Assembly: GCF_003205515.1 (NCBI RefSeq) | Contig: NZ_KZ826482.1 | Span: forward strand, 310,001 to 374,000 | DNA: 64,000 nt | From: Litorivita pollutaquae | GTDB taxonomy: Bacteria; Pseudomonadota; Alphaproteobacteria; Rhodobacterales; Rhodobacteraceae | Reading direction: 5' to 3' | Shown here: positions 27,385 through 36,525 of the stretch, in pieces | How the letters are laid out: the number at the start of each line of letters is the position of its first letter | Numbering within the stretch: the stretch's first letter is position 1 | Notes under the pieces: generated by a model | What the model was told of the DNA's origin: nothing | The model's database searches: none | Seen by the model: only the letters and a program-made list of their open reading frames with translations | Made by a program: the position numbers and the translations under genes

Positions 27385-28611
27385 ATGGATTTTAGCGACA
27401 GCCCCGAAGAAGCCGCCTTTCGCGCAACAGCGCGGGACTGGCTCGACGCCAACGCATCCCTGCGCGACGGCAGCGAAAAGACGCAGGATCACTTCATGGC
27501 CCGCGACGCCGACGACGTCGCGCGGGCGCAAGATTGGCAGGCCCGCAAGGCCGGCGCAGGCTGGGCCGGGCTGACCTGGCCCAGTGCCTTCGGGGGCCGC
27601 GACGCCACACCGATCGAACAGGTGATCTGGAATCAGGAGGAAGGCCGCTTTGCCGTGCCGCCCAATGTCTTCTTGATCGGCATCGGGCTGGTCGGGCCGA
27701 CGGTTATGACCCATGGCACCGAGGCCCAGAAAGCCGCAGTTTTGCCGCGCGCTCTGACCGGCGAGGACATTTGGTGCCAGCTGTTTTCCGAACCTGCCGC
27801 CGGCTCCGATCTTGCGGGCATCCGGACGCGGGCGCGGCGCGACGGTGATGATTGGGTGATTTCCGGTCAAAAGGTCTGGACCTCGGGGGCGCATTATTCC
27901 AGTCACGGCATCCTTTTGGCGCGCACCGACCCGAAGGTGCCCAAACACAAGGGCATGACCATGTTCCTCGTGGAGATGTCCGATCCGGCCATCGAAACCC
28001 GTCCGATCCGCCAGATCTCCGGCGGAGCCAGCTTCAACGAGGTGTTCATCGACAATCTCCGCGTGCCCGACAGCGCCCGTTTGGGCGGCGAATCGGAAGG
28101 CTGGAAGGTGGCGCTGACAACGCTGATGAACGAACGGTTCAGCATTTCGGTCGGGCGCGCCAGCGGCGGAGCCCGCGCCGAGGAGCTGATCGCGCTTGCC
28201 GCCCGTGTCGAACGCAACGGACGCCCGGCCATCGAAGACGGCGACGTACGGGCGCGCATCGCTGATTTCATTGCGCGGCAACGCGGGCTTGAATTCACCT
28301 CCTACCGGGTCATGACGTCGCTGTCGCGCGGCGAGGCACCGGGGGAGGAAGGCTCGATCGGAAAACTGCTGTTGGGCAAACTGCGGCAGGAAATGGGGGC
28401 CTTCGGAATGGAGCTGGCGGGAACGGCAGCGGGCATTTCGTCCAAAGCCGGCGACGACGTGGCGCGCTGGCGCAACGAGTATCTGACCGCTCCGGGCAAC
28501 CGCATCGCCGGCGGGTCGGACGAGATCCAGCGCACGATCATCGGCGAACGCATTCTCGGGCTTCCGCCGGAGATACGCGTCGACAAGACCGTGCCCTTCT
28601 CGGAACTTTAA
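27385..28611 (+). CDS. Acyl-CoA dehydrogenase, probable alpha-type subunit
   Basis: 408 residues, complete. Visible are GWAGLTWPSAFGGRDATPIEQVIW, CQLFSEPAAGSDLAGIRTRA, ISGQKVWTSGAHYSSHGILLARTD, KHKGMTMFLVEM and the C-terminal NRIAGGSDEIQRTIIGERILGLP. Gly replaces the medium-chain catalytic Glu before SDEIQ. The neighbouring 26256 gene, 16 bases upstream, is its likely partner in an alpha2beta2 enzyme. It is similar in layout to the pair at 22220-24423, giving the cluster two such enzymes, perhaps for two successive desaturations. Confidence 0.92.
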   Translation: MDFSDSPEEAAFRATARDWLDANASLRDGSEKTQDHFMARDADDVARAQDWQARKAGAGWAGLTWPSAFGGRDATPIEQVIWNQEEGRFAVPPNVFLIGIGLVGPTVMTHGTEAQKAAVLPRALTGEDIWCQLFSEPAAGSDLAGIRTRARRDGDDWVISGQKVWTSGAHYSSHGILLARTDPKVPKHKGMTMFLVEMSDPAIETRPIRQISGGASFNEVFIDNLRVPDSARLGGESEGWKVALTTLMNERFSISVGRASGGARAEELIALAARVERNGRPAIEDGDVRARIADFIARQRGLEFTSYRVMTSLSRGEAPGEEGSIGKLLLGKLRQEMGAFGMELAGTAAGISSKAGDDVARWRNEYLTAPGNRIAGGSDEIQRTIIGERILGLPPEIRVDKTVPFSEL

Positions 28612-28657
28612 ACAGACGGCCGGCACCGCCGGAACAACCAACAAGGAGGAGACGACA

Positions 28658-29806
28658 ATGAACTTCAGATGGACAAGTATTGCCGCTGCCGGGTGTCTGG
28701 CGATCGCCGCACCGGTTGGCGCACAAGACATCGAATTGCCGAAGGTGATCGCCTGGTCGGCCTATGACACCGGCTCGGCGGGACACGCGCAATCCATCGC
28801 CATCGGCAACATGATGCGTAGCCGTTTCGGCACAACAATCCGGGTGCTTCCGGGGCGCAACGACGTCTCGCGGATGACGCCGCTCAAAAATGGCACAGTG
28901 GATTACTGCCTCTGCGGCATCGCCTCCTATTTCGCCGGCGAGGGTGTGTTCCTGTTTGCCGCGCCTGAATGGGGGCCGCAGCCGATCCGGGCCGTGCTTC
29001 AGGCCGTGGGCGATTATGGTCTGGGCGTGGCTGTCGCCGCTGATTCCGGCATCGAAACCGTTGCCGACCTCAAGGGCAAACGGGTCGGCCGCGCCGTCAG
29101 TTCGCCCGCCATTGACGTCAACATGGAGGGCCTGCTGGCCTTTGGAGATCTGGGATGGGACGATGTGGAGGCCGTTGAGTTTTCGGGCTATGTGAACACG
29201 CTCAAGGGCATCATCGAAAATCGCGTCGATGCGGCCTTCGCGCTGACAACCACCACGGTGAACTACCAGATCGATTCCAGCCCTCGTGGCCTCAAATGGC
29301 TTGAAACCCCTGCGGATGCGACCGAAGCTTGGGCCCGCTACGCCAAAGTGGCGCCCTTCGTTACGCCGCATATGGTATCGGTGGGGCCGGCCATCGACCC
29401 TGCCTCTCCGCTGCCCATGGCACAATATCCTTATCCGATCCTCGTCACCGAGGCCAAACAGGACAGCACCGAGGTGCGCAATATCGTCGCCGCGCTTGAC
29501 GCCGGTTTCGACGACTACAAAGACGCCGCCCCCGGTGCCAATGCCTACGGAATTGATCGCCAGATCCTGAGTTGGGTGATGCCGTGGAGCGATGGCAGCG
29601 TCGCCTATTTCAAGGAAAAAGGCCTTTGGACAGCTGAAGCCCAAGAAAATCAGGACAAGCTGGTGGACCGGCAAAAGGTTCTTGCACAGGCTTGGGAGGG
29701 CTTTGTCGACAGCGCCCCCGATGGTGAAGACGCCTTCACTGAGGCTTGGATGAAGGCGCGCGGCGACGCGCTGGAAAGCGCCGGTCACGACGTCTTTTTC
29801 CGCTGA
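28658..29806 (+). CDS. TAXI-family TRAP solute-binding protein (second)
   Basis: 382 residues, periplasmic. A signal peptide of about 22 residues ends at VGAQ, followed by DIELPKVIAWSAYDTGSAGHAQSIAIGNMMR. Core TAXI segments are NGTVDYCLCGIASYFAGEGVF, VADLKGKRVGRAVSSPAIDVNMEGLLAFGDLGWDDVE and IIENRVDAAFALTTTTVNY. It differs clearly from the TAXI protein at 17022 in length and sequence, so the two transporters probably recognise different ligands. AAGGAGGAG precedes the start. It is followed by its permease after about 70 bases. Confidence 0.9.
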   Translation: MNFRWTSIAAAGCLAIAAPVGAQDIELPKVIAWSAYDTGSAGHAQSIAIGNMMRSRFGTTIRVLPGRNDVSRMTPLKNGTVDYCLCGIASYFAGEGVFLFAAPEWGPQPIRAVLQAVGDYGLGVAVAADSGIETVADLKGKRVGRAVSSPAIDVNMEGLLAFGDLGWDDVEAVEFSGYVNTLKGIIENRVDAAFALTTTTVNYQIDSSPRGLKWLETPADATEAWARYAKVAPFVTPHMVSVGPAIDPASPLPMAQYPYPILVTEAKQDSTEVRNIVAALDAGFDDYKDAAPGANAYGIDRQILSWVMPWSDGSVAYFKEKGLWTAEAQENQDKLVDRQKVLAQAWEGFVDSAPDGEDAFTEAWMKARGDALESAGHDVFFR

Positions 29807-29877
29807 CATAACGCGGCGCGGTGCCTTTCGGGCGCCGCGCATCATCGGAAAATCCGGCACAACACGGGGAATCGGGC

Positions 29878-31845
29878 ATGTCACAGGAAATCCAGAACGA
29901 AGCAGCACAGCCGGTGGTCACGGGCACCCTGCCCCCTTACCTTCGCTGGCTGCTCGCTGCATCGGCGATTTTGCTGTCAGCGGCGTCAATCAACCATCTT
30001 TTCAACCTCGGGTTCTTTATGAACGTCCGCCTGCTCGAGATTCACTATCTCTATGTGATGCTGGTCCTGACGCTGCCGCTGGTGTACCTGATCTTTCCGT
30101 GCAGCAAGACAAACCCGCATGGGGCAACCCGGTGGTTGGATTATTTTCTGGCTGTTCTGGCGCTCGTCACCTGCGTGTTCTTTGCCTATTACGGGCGCAG
30201 CGTCGTGAACAAAGGGTGGGATTTTTCCGCCCCCCTCCACGCCGTGATTGCCAGCTTCTCTTTCTGGTTCCTGCTTCTGGTGGCCGCGCGGCGCACCGGC
30301 GGTTGGATGCTGTTTGGCGTCATTTTGATGTTTTCCATCTATCCGATGATCGCCAATTATGCGCCGGGCCCGATTCAGGGGTTTCAACGCCCGCCGGTCG
30401 AAACGGCGATTTTCCATGCCATGAGCGGTGAAAGCGTTCTGGGTATCCCGATGCGCAGTTTTGTCAATCTGGTGGTCGGATTCATGATCTTCGGGGTCGC
30501 GATGCAACACACCGGCGCGGGGCCGTTCTTTATCGACATCGCCTTTGCCGCGCTCGGGCATGTGCGGGGCGGACCGGCCAAGGTCGGCGTTTTGACCAGC
30601 GGGCTGACGGGTTCAATGAGCGGCAGCGTCATCACCAATGTGCTCACCACCGGGTCAATCACCATTCCGGCGATGAAAAAGGTAGGATTCCGGCCCAGTT
30701 ATGCCGCCGGAATCGAGGCGGCGGCGTCGACCGGCGCGGTGCTGATGCCGCCGATCATGGGGGCCACCGCCTTTGTGATGGCCAGCTTTCTGATGACCGA
30801 TTACACCAACATCGTGGTTGCGGCGGTGCTGCCCTCGCTGCTTTATTTCTTTGGCCTCTTCGCCCAGATCGACGCCTATTCGGCGCGCAACGGGCTCAAA
30901 GGTGTGCCGCGCGCCGATCTCCCCAAATTCGGCAAGGTGCTGCGCGAAGGCTGGTATTTCCTCGCCGTCTTCGGGCTTCTCATCTGGATGCTGCTCTATC
31001 TCAAACGGGAGGCCATCGCGCCCTTCTATGCCACCGCGCTGTTGATTGTGTTGAACCAACTGCTGTCAAAATCGCGCTGGGGCCGCGAAGAGTTGATGGA
31101 TTTCCTGATTTCAACCGGACGATTGTTTGTCGAACTGGTGGCGATCCTCGCGGCGGTCGGGCTTATCGTTGGCGGGTTGGCCGTAACCGGCATGTCCGGC
31201 ACGATCTCGAATGATCTGCTTTTCATCGCGGGCGGCAACACATTCCTATTGCTGCTTTTGGGGGCTTTGACCAGCTTCATCCTCGGGATGGGCATGACGG
31301 TGACCGCCGCCTATGTCATCCTTGCGGTGTCTTTGGCTCCGGCTTTGATCGCCGGCGGGCTCGACCCGATTGGCGTGCACCTCTTCATCCTCTACTGGAG
31401 CATGCTGAGTTATATTACCCCGCCCGTGGCGCTGGCGGCTTTTGCCGCAGCAGCCATTGCACAGGCCAAACCTTTTGCGGCGGCTTTTGAGGCGATGAAG
31501 CTGGGGACGATCATCTATATCCTTCCCTTCTTCTTTGTCCTTGATCCCGCCTACACCTTACAAGCGGGGTTCGTCGAAAGCCTCTTGACGGTCCTGCGCG
31601 CGGGTGTCGGCGTCTTGCTGATTTGTGCCGGATTGCAGGGCTATCTTTTGGGAGTCGGGCGTATCGAACCCGGCCCCACCGGCGGGATCGCGCGGCTTTT
31701 GCTCGGGGTTGCCGGTTTGGCTTTCGCGCTGCCGTCGACCGCAATGCTGGCCGTTCCGATCCCCGGCGCGGTTGGGGCCGGTGTCGCGATCACCGTACTT
31801 GCGGCGATCCTCGTTGTGTTTTCCCGCGATCGGGAGGCCGCTTGA
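29878..31845 (+). CDS. TRAP transporter permease, fused subunits (second)
   Basis: 655 residues, multi-spanning inner-membrane protein combining small and large TRAP subunits. Characteristic loops are GGPAKVGVLTSGLTGSMSGSVITNVLTTGSITIPAMKK, STGAVLMPPIMGATAFVMAS and LGMGMTVTAAYVILA. It works with the TAXI protein encoded upstream. The ATG at 29878 gives the first hydrophobic segment about 25 residues in; the frame continues 5' without similarity. The thioesterase gene starts one base after its stop, so transport and metabolism genes are in one transcript. Confidence 0.93.
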   Translation: MSQEIQNEAAQPVVTGTLPPYLRWLLAASAILLSAASINHLFNLGFFMNVRLLEIHYLYVMLVLTLPLVYLIFPCSKTNPHGATRWLDYFLAVLALVTCVFFAYYGRSVVNKGWDFSAPLHAVIASFSFWFLLLVAARRTGGWMLFGVILMFSIYPMIANYAPGPIQGFQRPPVETAIFHAMSGESVLGIPMRSFVNLVVGFMIFGVAMQHTGAGPFFIDIAFAALGHVRGGPAKVGVLTSGLTGSMSGSVITNVLTTGSITIPAMKKVGFRPSYAAGIEAAASTGAVLMPPIMGATAFVMASFLMTDYTNIVVAAVLPSLLYFFGLFAQIDAYSARNGLKGVPRADLPKFGKVLREGWYFLAVFGLLIWMLLYLKREAIAPFYATALLIVLNQLLSKSRWGREELMDFLISTGRLFVELVAILAAVGLIVGGLAVTGMSGTISNDLLFIAGGNTFLLLLLGALTSFILGMGMTVTAAYVILAVSLAPALIAGGLDPIGVHLFILYWSMLSYITPPVALAAFAAAAIAQAKPFAAAFEAMKLGTIIYILPFFFVLDPAYTLQAGFVESLLTVLRAGVGVLLICAGLQGYLLGVGRIEPGPTGGIARLLLGVAGLAFALPSTAMLAVPIPGAVGAGVAITVLAAILVVFSRDREAA

Positions 31846-31846
31846 G

Positions 31847-32287
31847 ATGAGCCTCCAAGATGGCAAACCCGAGGTTCCCGCCCCGTTCAATGCATTGTTG
31901 GGCATCCGGTTTATATGCTGGGGCGAAGACAAAACAGAATTGCAATTGCAGATCACTCGCGACCACCTGAACGGCTCATTCGCGGTGCATGGCGGGGTCT
32001 ACGCAACTATGCTGGACAACGCAGTGACCTTTTGCGCGGCCTACGTCGGCGAAGGCCGCCCCGGTCATCGCTGTTTGACGCTGTCGCTCACCACCAGTTT
32101 CGTCGGCCCGGCAGCCGAAGGTGACACCCTCACGGCCCGCGCGCGCATCGCCGGGGGCGGGCGCAAAATGGTATTCGTGCAGGGCGAGATTATAAATCAG
32201 GACGGGCAGCGTCTGGCGCATGGGGATGCGGTGATCAAACGGGTCACACCGCCCTCGGGCTGGCCCGCGCCGCACGGCGAAGACTGA
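31847..32287 (+). CDS. PaaI-type hotdog thioesterase
   Basis: 146 residues, predicted to hydrolyse acyl-CoA or aryl-CoA and free trapped CoA. The hotdog signature HGGVYATMLDNAVTFCAAY is present, with LTLSLTTSFVGPAAEGDTLTARARI following. GGGAGG stands upstream of the ATG at 31847, and the stop of the TRAP gene overlaps this region closely. In catabolic clusters such enzymes release dead-end CoA esters; here it may protect the CoA pool if cleavage is slow. The substrate is not readable. Confidence 0.86.
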   Translation: MSLQDGKPEVPAPFNALLGIRFICWGEDKTELQLQITRDHLNGSFAVHGGVYATMLDNAVTFCAAYVGEGRPGHRCLTLSLTTSFVGPAAEGDTLTARARIAGGGRKMVFVQGEIINQDGQRLAHGDAVIKRVTPPSGWPAPHGED

Positions 32288-32319
32288 GTTGCAACATCGA
32301 ATGAAGTGAGGAGAGAGAG

Positions 32320-33096
32320 ATGATCAACCCGATGACATTGGAAAATCAGGTAATTATTGTCACCGGCGCCGGACAGGGCATCGGTCGGGGCGTGGCCGCG
32401 CTGGCGGCAGAACTGGGCGCCAAGGTCGTGGTGAACGATCTGAACGAAGACGGCGTCAAGGAAACGGCCGAACAGATCGGCAGCAATGCCCGCGCCATTA
32501 CGGGCAATGTGGCCGATCCGGATTTCCCCGAAAAGCTGGTGAAATTCGCGCTCGACGAATTCGGGGACATCAACGGATTGGTGAACAACGCCGGCATCGT
32601 GCGCGCCGCGATGATCCACAAGATGGACCGCGCCACGTGGCAGCAGGTCATCGACGTCAATCTCACCGGCGTCTTCGCCTGCCTGCAGGCGGTGGGCACC
32701 TATTATAAGGATCAGGCCCAGAAGGATCCGGAAAGCGCGGCACGCCGCGCCATCGTCAACATTTCATCCGATGCCGGTCGCCGCGGCACAATCGGACAGA
32801 TCAACTATGGCGCGGCCAAATCCGGCGTGCTTGGCCTGACGATGAGTGCGGCGCGCGAATGGGGCCGTTACGGGATCAACGTCAACTCGGTCTGTTTCGG
32901 AATGGTCGAAACACCGATGACCGAAACGATCCGCTCGGACAAATTCGCCGACAAATACATGGCACAAATCCCGATGGGCCGTATGAGCACCCCGGACGAA
33001 GTGGCGCAGCCGGTCTGTTTCCTGCTGTCAAACGCAGCATCCTACATCACCGGCCAGCACCTGAGCGTGAATGGCGGTTATCACATTGGATTCTGA
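32320..33096 (+). CDS. SDR family oxidoreductase
   Basis: Short-chain dehydrogenase of 258 residues using NAD(P). Motifs are TGAGQGIG (cofactor glycine loop), NNAGIV, the catalytic Ser in NISSDAG, YGAAK (Tyr and Lys), and a C-terminal ITGQHLSVNGGYHIGF. The Asp-containing VVVNDLNEDG after the second strand favours NAD over NADP. It resembles FabG-like 3-hydroxyacyl dehydrogenases or steroid dehydrogenases. It is the only hydroxyacyl-dehydrogenase-type enzyme in the cluster. It might oxidise a hydroxyl after cleavage instead of serving a classical thiolytic cycle. Confidence 0.92.
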   Translation: MINPMTLENQVIIVTGAGQGIGRGVAALAAELGAKVVVNDLNEDGVKETAEQIGSNARAITGNVADPDFPEKLVKFALDEFGDINGLVNNAGIVRAAMIHKMDRATWQQVIDVNLTGVFACLQAVGTYYKDQAQKDPESAARRAIVNISSDAGRRGTIGQINYGAAKSGVLGLTMSAAREWGRYGINVNSVCFGMVETPMTETIRSDKFADKYMAQIPMGRMSTPDEVAQPVCFLLSNAASYITGQHLSVNGGYHIGF

Positions 33097-33097
33097 A

Positions 33098-33493
33098 ATG
33101 ACTGATTTGAAAAACGGCCCGGGGCCGGACGCCGTCTTTGCCGCCAAGCTGGCCGAAGGCGTCTTCGAAATTCAAAAATGTGGTGGCTGCGGCGCGTATA
33201 TTTTTCATCCGCGCGTCATCTGCCCGACCTGTGGCAGCGCAAACCTTGGATGGATCACTCCGACGGGTCACGGCACGGTCTATGCGCGGACAATCGTGCG
33301 CCGAAAACCCGAACGGGGCGGCGATTACAACGTGGTGCTGGTGGATCTCGATGAAGGCGTGCGCATGATGTCGCGCGTTGACGGCATCGCAAATGAAGAG
33401 ATTGTCGCCGGACTGAAGGTCACCGCAGCGATCGGCGAAGGCGCGGACGGAGAACCGGCCGTGGTGTTCCGGCCCGAAGGAGGTGCATTATGA
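33098..33493 (+). CDS. DUF35 OB-fold / zinc-ribbon protein, second aldolase partner
   Basis: 131 residues. Zinc ribbon CGGCGAYIFHPRVICPTCGS is followed by an OB-fold with VYARTIVRRKPERGGDYNVVLVDLDEGVRMMSRV. It overlaps the thiolase-like gene by ATGA. Gene order is DUF35 then thiolase-like here, the reverse of the first module at 13324-14905, which argues against a recent tandem duplication. Confidence 0.9.
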   Translation: MTDLKNGPGPDAVFAAKLAEGVFEIQKCGGCGAYIFHPRVICPTCGSANLGWITPTGHGTVYARTIVRRKPERGGDYNVVLVDLDEGVRMMSRVDGIANEEIVAGLKVTAAIGEGADGEPAVVFRPEGGAL

Positions 33494-34635
33494 GTTTGCG
33501 GGGAAAAGCCGCCATCGTCGGCGCCGCATTGGCCGGCTGCGGCGAGGCCCATGGCAAAAGTTCGATGGAAATCACGATTGAGGCCGCGTATGGCGCGCTG
33601 GCCGACGCGGGGATCGCATTGGGCGAGGTCGATGCCATTGCCACTTGCCAGCCGCTGGACATGCTGTCGGGGCTAACCCTGGCGCAGGAACTGGGGCTGA
33701 ACCCCAAGTTCACCATGAACAACCGCATGGGCGGCTCGTCGTTCCTGTCGCACACGCTTTGGGCCGCGATGCTGCTGGAGCTCCGGCTCGCCGATACGGT
33801 GCTGATCTGCTACGGGTCGAACCAGCGCACCGCCTCGGGCAAGCTGATGACTGCGCTTGGCCTGCCCACCTATGAAGCCCCCTACAAGCCGATGTTCCCG
33901 CTGTCATCCTACGCGCTGGCTGCGGACCGTCACATGACGCAATTTGGCACCACCCGCGAACAGCTCGCCGACGTGGCAGTGGCCGCCCGCGCCTGGGCGC
34001 AAAAGAACCCCGAGGCGTTCATCCGCGACCCCCTGACGCGCGAGGATGTCATTGCCTCGCGGCTGGTTTCTGATCCGCTGCGGGTGCGCGACTGCTGCCT
34101 TGTCACCGATGGCGGCGGCGCGATCGTCATGCGGCGGGCCGAGACGGCCAAGGATCATCCCAAGCCCCCGGTCTATTTGTTGGGCGGCGGCGAAGGCACG
34201 ACGCACCGCGACATTTCCGAAATGGCGGACCTGACCGTGACCGGCGCGGCCCAATCCGGCGCGGCGGCGATGACAATGGCCGGCGTCAAACCCGCCGACA
34301 TTGACGTGGTGCAGCTATATGATGCCTTTACCATCAACGTGATCCTGTTTCTGGAGGATCTGGGCTTTTGCAAGAAGGGCGAAGGTGGTGCCTTTGTCGA
34401 AAACGGCGGCATCGCGCCCGGCGGTCACCTGCCGGTCAACACCAATGGCGGCGGGCTGTCCTGCGTGCATCCGGGCATGTATGGCATCTTCACGCTGGTC
34501 GAAGCGGTGCGCCAGCTGCGCGGCGAGGCCGGAGACCGCCAGATCGCGGGTGCCGAATTGGCACTGGCGCATGGCAATGGCGGTGTCCTGTCCAGTCAGG
34601 TGACGAATATTCTGGGCACCGACACCGCGCTTTGA
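33490..34635 (+). CDS. Second thiolase-like protein without catalytic cysteines
   Basis: 381 residues, homologous to the protein at 13324. The nucleophile region reads NNRMGGSSF with no Cys, and the C-terminal region reads HGNGGVLSSQV with no Cys. VVQLYDAFTINV and SCVHPGMYGIF carry the tyrosines expected for Ltp2-like aldolases. It ends the eight-gene operon and is followed by a strong terminator at 34656-34685. The likely role is a second carbon-carbon cleavage, on a different intermediate or a homologous one. Confidence 0.85.
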   Translation: MSLRGKAAIVGAALAGCGEAHGKSSMEITIEAAYGALADAGIALGEVDAIATCQPLDMLSGLTLAQELGLNPKFTMNNRMGGSSFLSHTLWAAMLLELRLADTVLICYGSNQRTASGKLMTALGLPTYEAPYKPMFPLSSYALAADRHMTQFGTTREQLADVAVAARAWAQKNPEAFIRDPLTREDVIASRLVSDPLRVRDCCLVTDGGGAIVMRRAETAKDHPKPPVYLLGGGEGTTHRDISEMADLTVTGAAQSGAAAMTMAGVKPADIDVVQLYDAFTINVILFLEDLGFCKKGEGGAFVENGGIAPGGHLPVNTNGGGLSCVHPGMYGIFTLVEAVRQLRGEAGDRQIAGAELALAHGNGGVLSSQVTNILGTDTAL

Positions 34636-34655
34636 TCACATGATCCGGCAAGACG

Positions 34656-34685
34656 AAAGCGGCCCTCCTTGCGCGGGGCCGCTTT
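34656..34685. terminator. Intrinsic terminator after the catabolic operon
   Basis: AAAGCGGCCC and GGGCCGCTTT form a perfect 10-base stem with a 10-base loop, followed by TTT within the arm. It stands 21 bases after the thiolase-like stop. Confidence 0.88.
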
Positions 34686-35309
34686 GCATTTCAGCCTGAA
34701 GGGGGCGCAGATCGGGTCGGATTTCCATGTGGGTCTTGGGATGAATTTCCTGATCCGGCTAGATCGGCGTTGGCCTACCGCGAATGGGCGTTACTATTGC
34801 CATATGAAATATAAGCGCTTCAACCGCAACTTTGGCTAGCGTTTCATAACTCCCCATGGATGCCGGAGCGTGGTGATGCTGTTGTTTGATTGTGCGGATG
34901 ATCCGGGGACCATGCGACCGGACTTTGGCGGCTCGCGACGCCCCGATATCTTTTCTATATTCCAGCAATCGTTTGACATCGCAGGGCCGCCTATGTGTCA
35001 GCTATATCGCCGTTCTCTGTCGGTCTGTCCGATGCACTGGGGCACCCAAAAAGATAGGCCTCATATCGCGCGATTTGGAACCGCAGGCCTGTTTTCCGTA
35101 TGATTTGCAACGCCATAAATCCATGGCAGGTTGTTTCATGCGCCACAAAAACCAAAAGGTGCAGCGCATAGGTGATGCGCCGCACAACTTCTCCGATGGC
35201 GTGTCTCTCGGGGGATGAAGGACACGCGCGCCGCAGGGTAGCCGCCCCTAGGCTTCGGATCCGGCGGGAGGCGGCCAAGCCCCGTAATCCGCCGGAGAAT
35301 TAACGTGAA
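34686..35309. other. Gene-free stretch at the right edge of the catabolic cluster
   Basis: Several frames of 60-110 codons exist but none has a convincing start site or recognised domain. A frame on the minus strand (34759-34968) has histidine-rich text that could be a transposase fragment, but I cannot support it. A stem (TCCGGCGG at 35260 with CCGCCGGA at 35289) lies before the next leftward gene's stop and may end its transcript. Confidence 0.45.
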
Positions 35310-36386
35310 TTAGATCGCTGCCTGCCTCAACCCGACACGGGCAAAACCGGCAAAGAAGGCATCAAAGTCGGGGCAGCTTTGCTCTGCCAGACCCAGAACC
35401 TCTTGCGCGGCGTCATCCATGCCTTCGGTGACCAGAGGCCGCATCGCATCCCAATCGGCGCTGCGGCGGTCATCAAGGCGGAACATACATTCCGACATGG
35501 TGCGCAGCGGGGCCAAAGCACGGGGCACACGGTGGAACGACATCCGTTCGGCGGCAACCCGTTTGGTAAACGCCTGCCCGCCCGATACAGAGGCGAGCCA
35601 GTTGCAAATAAAGAACTCGTGGTATTCATCTTGAACATTGGCGCGCTCGCCGGTTTGAACCGTGAAGCTGTGCATTTCGCGCTCGACCCAGCTTTCCCAG
35701 ATCGCGGGCGGCTGTTGCCCGGCATAGCGCAGGGCAATGCAAACTTCCGCCACCAGATCAAGGTTCTGGTCGAGCCATGCCAACGTGCCCGCAAAGCGCA
35801 GGGATTGCAGAGCGCCCGCGCCCAGTTCGAGTGTCTTACGGCCGTATTCCGACAGGTAAAACACCGTATGTGTCAATTCGTAAGCCGCTTTCTTATTCGG
35901 CATGGTGAAGGCCTCGGACCGTTCAATAAACGCGCCCATGCGGACCTCAAGACCGGGATCGGCCGGCAAAGGATCACGGCCCCGGCGCAACATCAACCGC
36001 CGCGCTTCCATCCGTTGCAGATCGCTCATCTCGCTTTGCGCAAGCCCCTCATCAGCGGCCCAATTCACCAAAGCTTCGCCCTTGTTGCCGTCCATACCAA
36101 TGTCCTCAAGATCAAGGCAGAGCGACAGGATAAAGCGGTAATATTGCGGGAAGAACCCAAGGCGTTTTTCAACATTGGCGTAAAACCCGGCCATCGGCGC
36201 GAGAGTCTCTTGCGAAAGTTTGGCACCGGTCACTTCGAGAATACTCAAAAGTTCGGCGTTTTCCTTGAGCCAGAAAACATCATCGCCAAAACGGCGGTTG
36301 CTGGCAAAACCGGACACAAGCGCGCCGTAACGGTCGTCCTGGCTTTGCACGGGATTTTTCGCAGTGAATTGAATAATCTTGGACAT
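35310..36386 (-). CDS. Protein of unknown function, partner of the repeat protein
   Basis: 358 residues, cytoplasmic, mostly helical by composition, with no signal peptide or membrane segment. I do not recognise a domain. Features seen are a hydrophobic-aromatic core (GFFPQYYRFILSLCLDLEDIG near residues 95-115), a charged stretch LQRMEARRLMLRRGRDPLP, and YHEFFICNWLASVSGG. Cysteines are few. The ATG has AAGGGGG upstream. It is 139 bases downstream of the FTCGL repeat gene on the same strand, with a hairpin between, which suggests one transcript with different expression levels. A modifying, chaperone or processing role for the repeat protein is possible but unproven. Confidence 0.8.
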   Translation of the reverse strand: MSKIIQFTAKNPVQSQDDRYGALVSGFASNRRFGDDVFWLKENAELLSILEVTGAKLSQETLAPMAGFYANVEKRLGFFPQYYRFILSLCLDLEDIGMDGNKGEALVNWAADEGLAQSEMSDLQRMEARRLMLRRGRDPLPADPGLEVRMGAFIERSEAFTMPNKKAAYELTHTVFYLSEYGRKTLELGAGALQSLRFAGTLAWLDQNLDLVAEVCIALRYAGQQPPAIWESWVEREMHSFTVQTGERANVQDEYHEFFICNWLASVSGGQAFTKRVAAERMSFHRVPRALAPLRTMSECMFRLDDRRSADWDAMRPLVTEGMDDAAQEVLGLAEQSCPDFDAFFAGFARVGLRQAAI

Positions 36387-36477
36387 TTGTTTTCCCCCTT
36401 AGGATGGTGCGTGGCACCGAATTTTTACGAGAGACACGATGGCTAATCGGGTCGTTCCTTGGCTATTCTGGCATGGC

Positions 36478-36497
36478 GCGGGGATGGCTGGCCCCGC
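36478..36497. other. Hairpin between repeat gene and partner
   Basis: GCGGGG and CCCCGC close an 8-base loop in the 139-base gap. Without a T-run it is more likely an RNA-stabilising or partial-termination element than a full terminator, a layout often used to make more of the upstream protein. Confidence 0.4.
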
Positions 36498-36525
36498 ACC
36501 ACGCAAGGTGTTCTGGGTTCGGAAA

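Noticed and set aside
27238-29908. Two long minus-strand open frames (497 and 456 codons) under the dehydrogenase and TAXI genes
   Set aside because: Both lie antisense to clear genes and have shadow composition; high GC and codon bias explain their length.
34759-34968. Possible transposase fragment
   Set aside because: The translated text has a histidine-rich stretch that looked familiar, but no catalytic residues, inverted repeats or start site support it.
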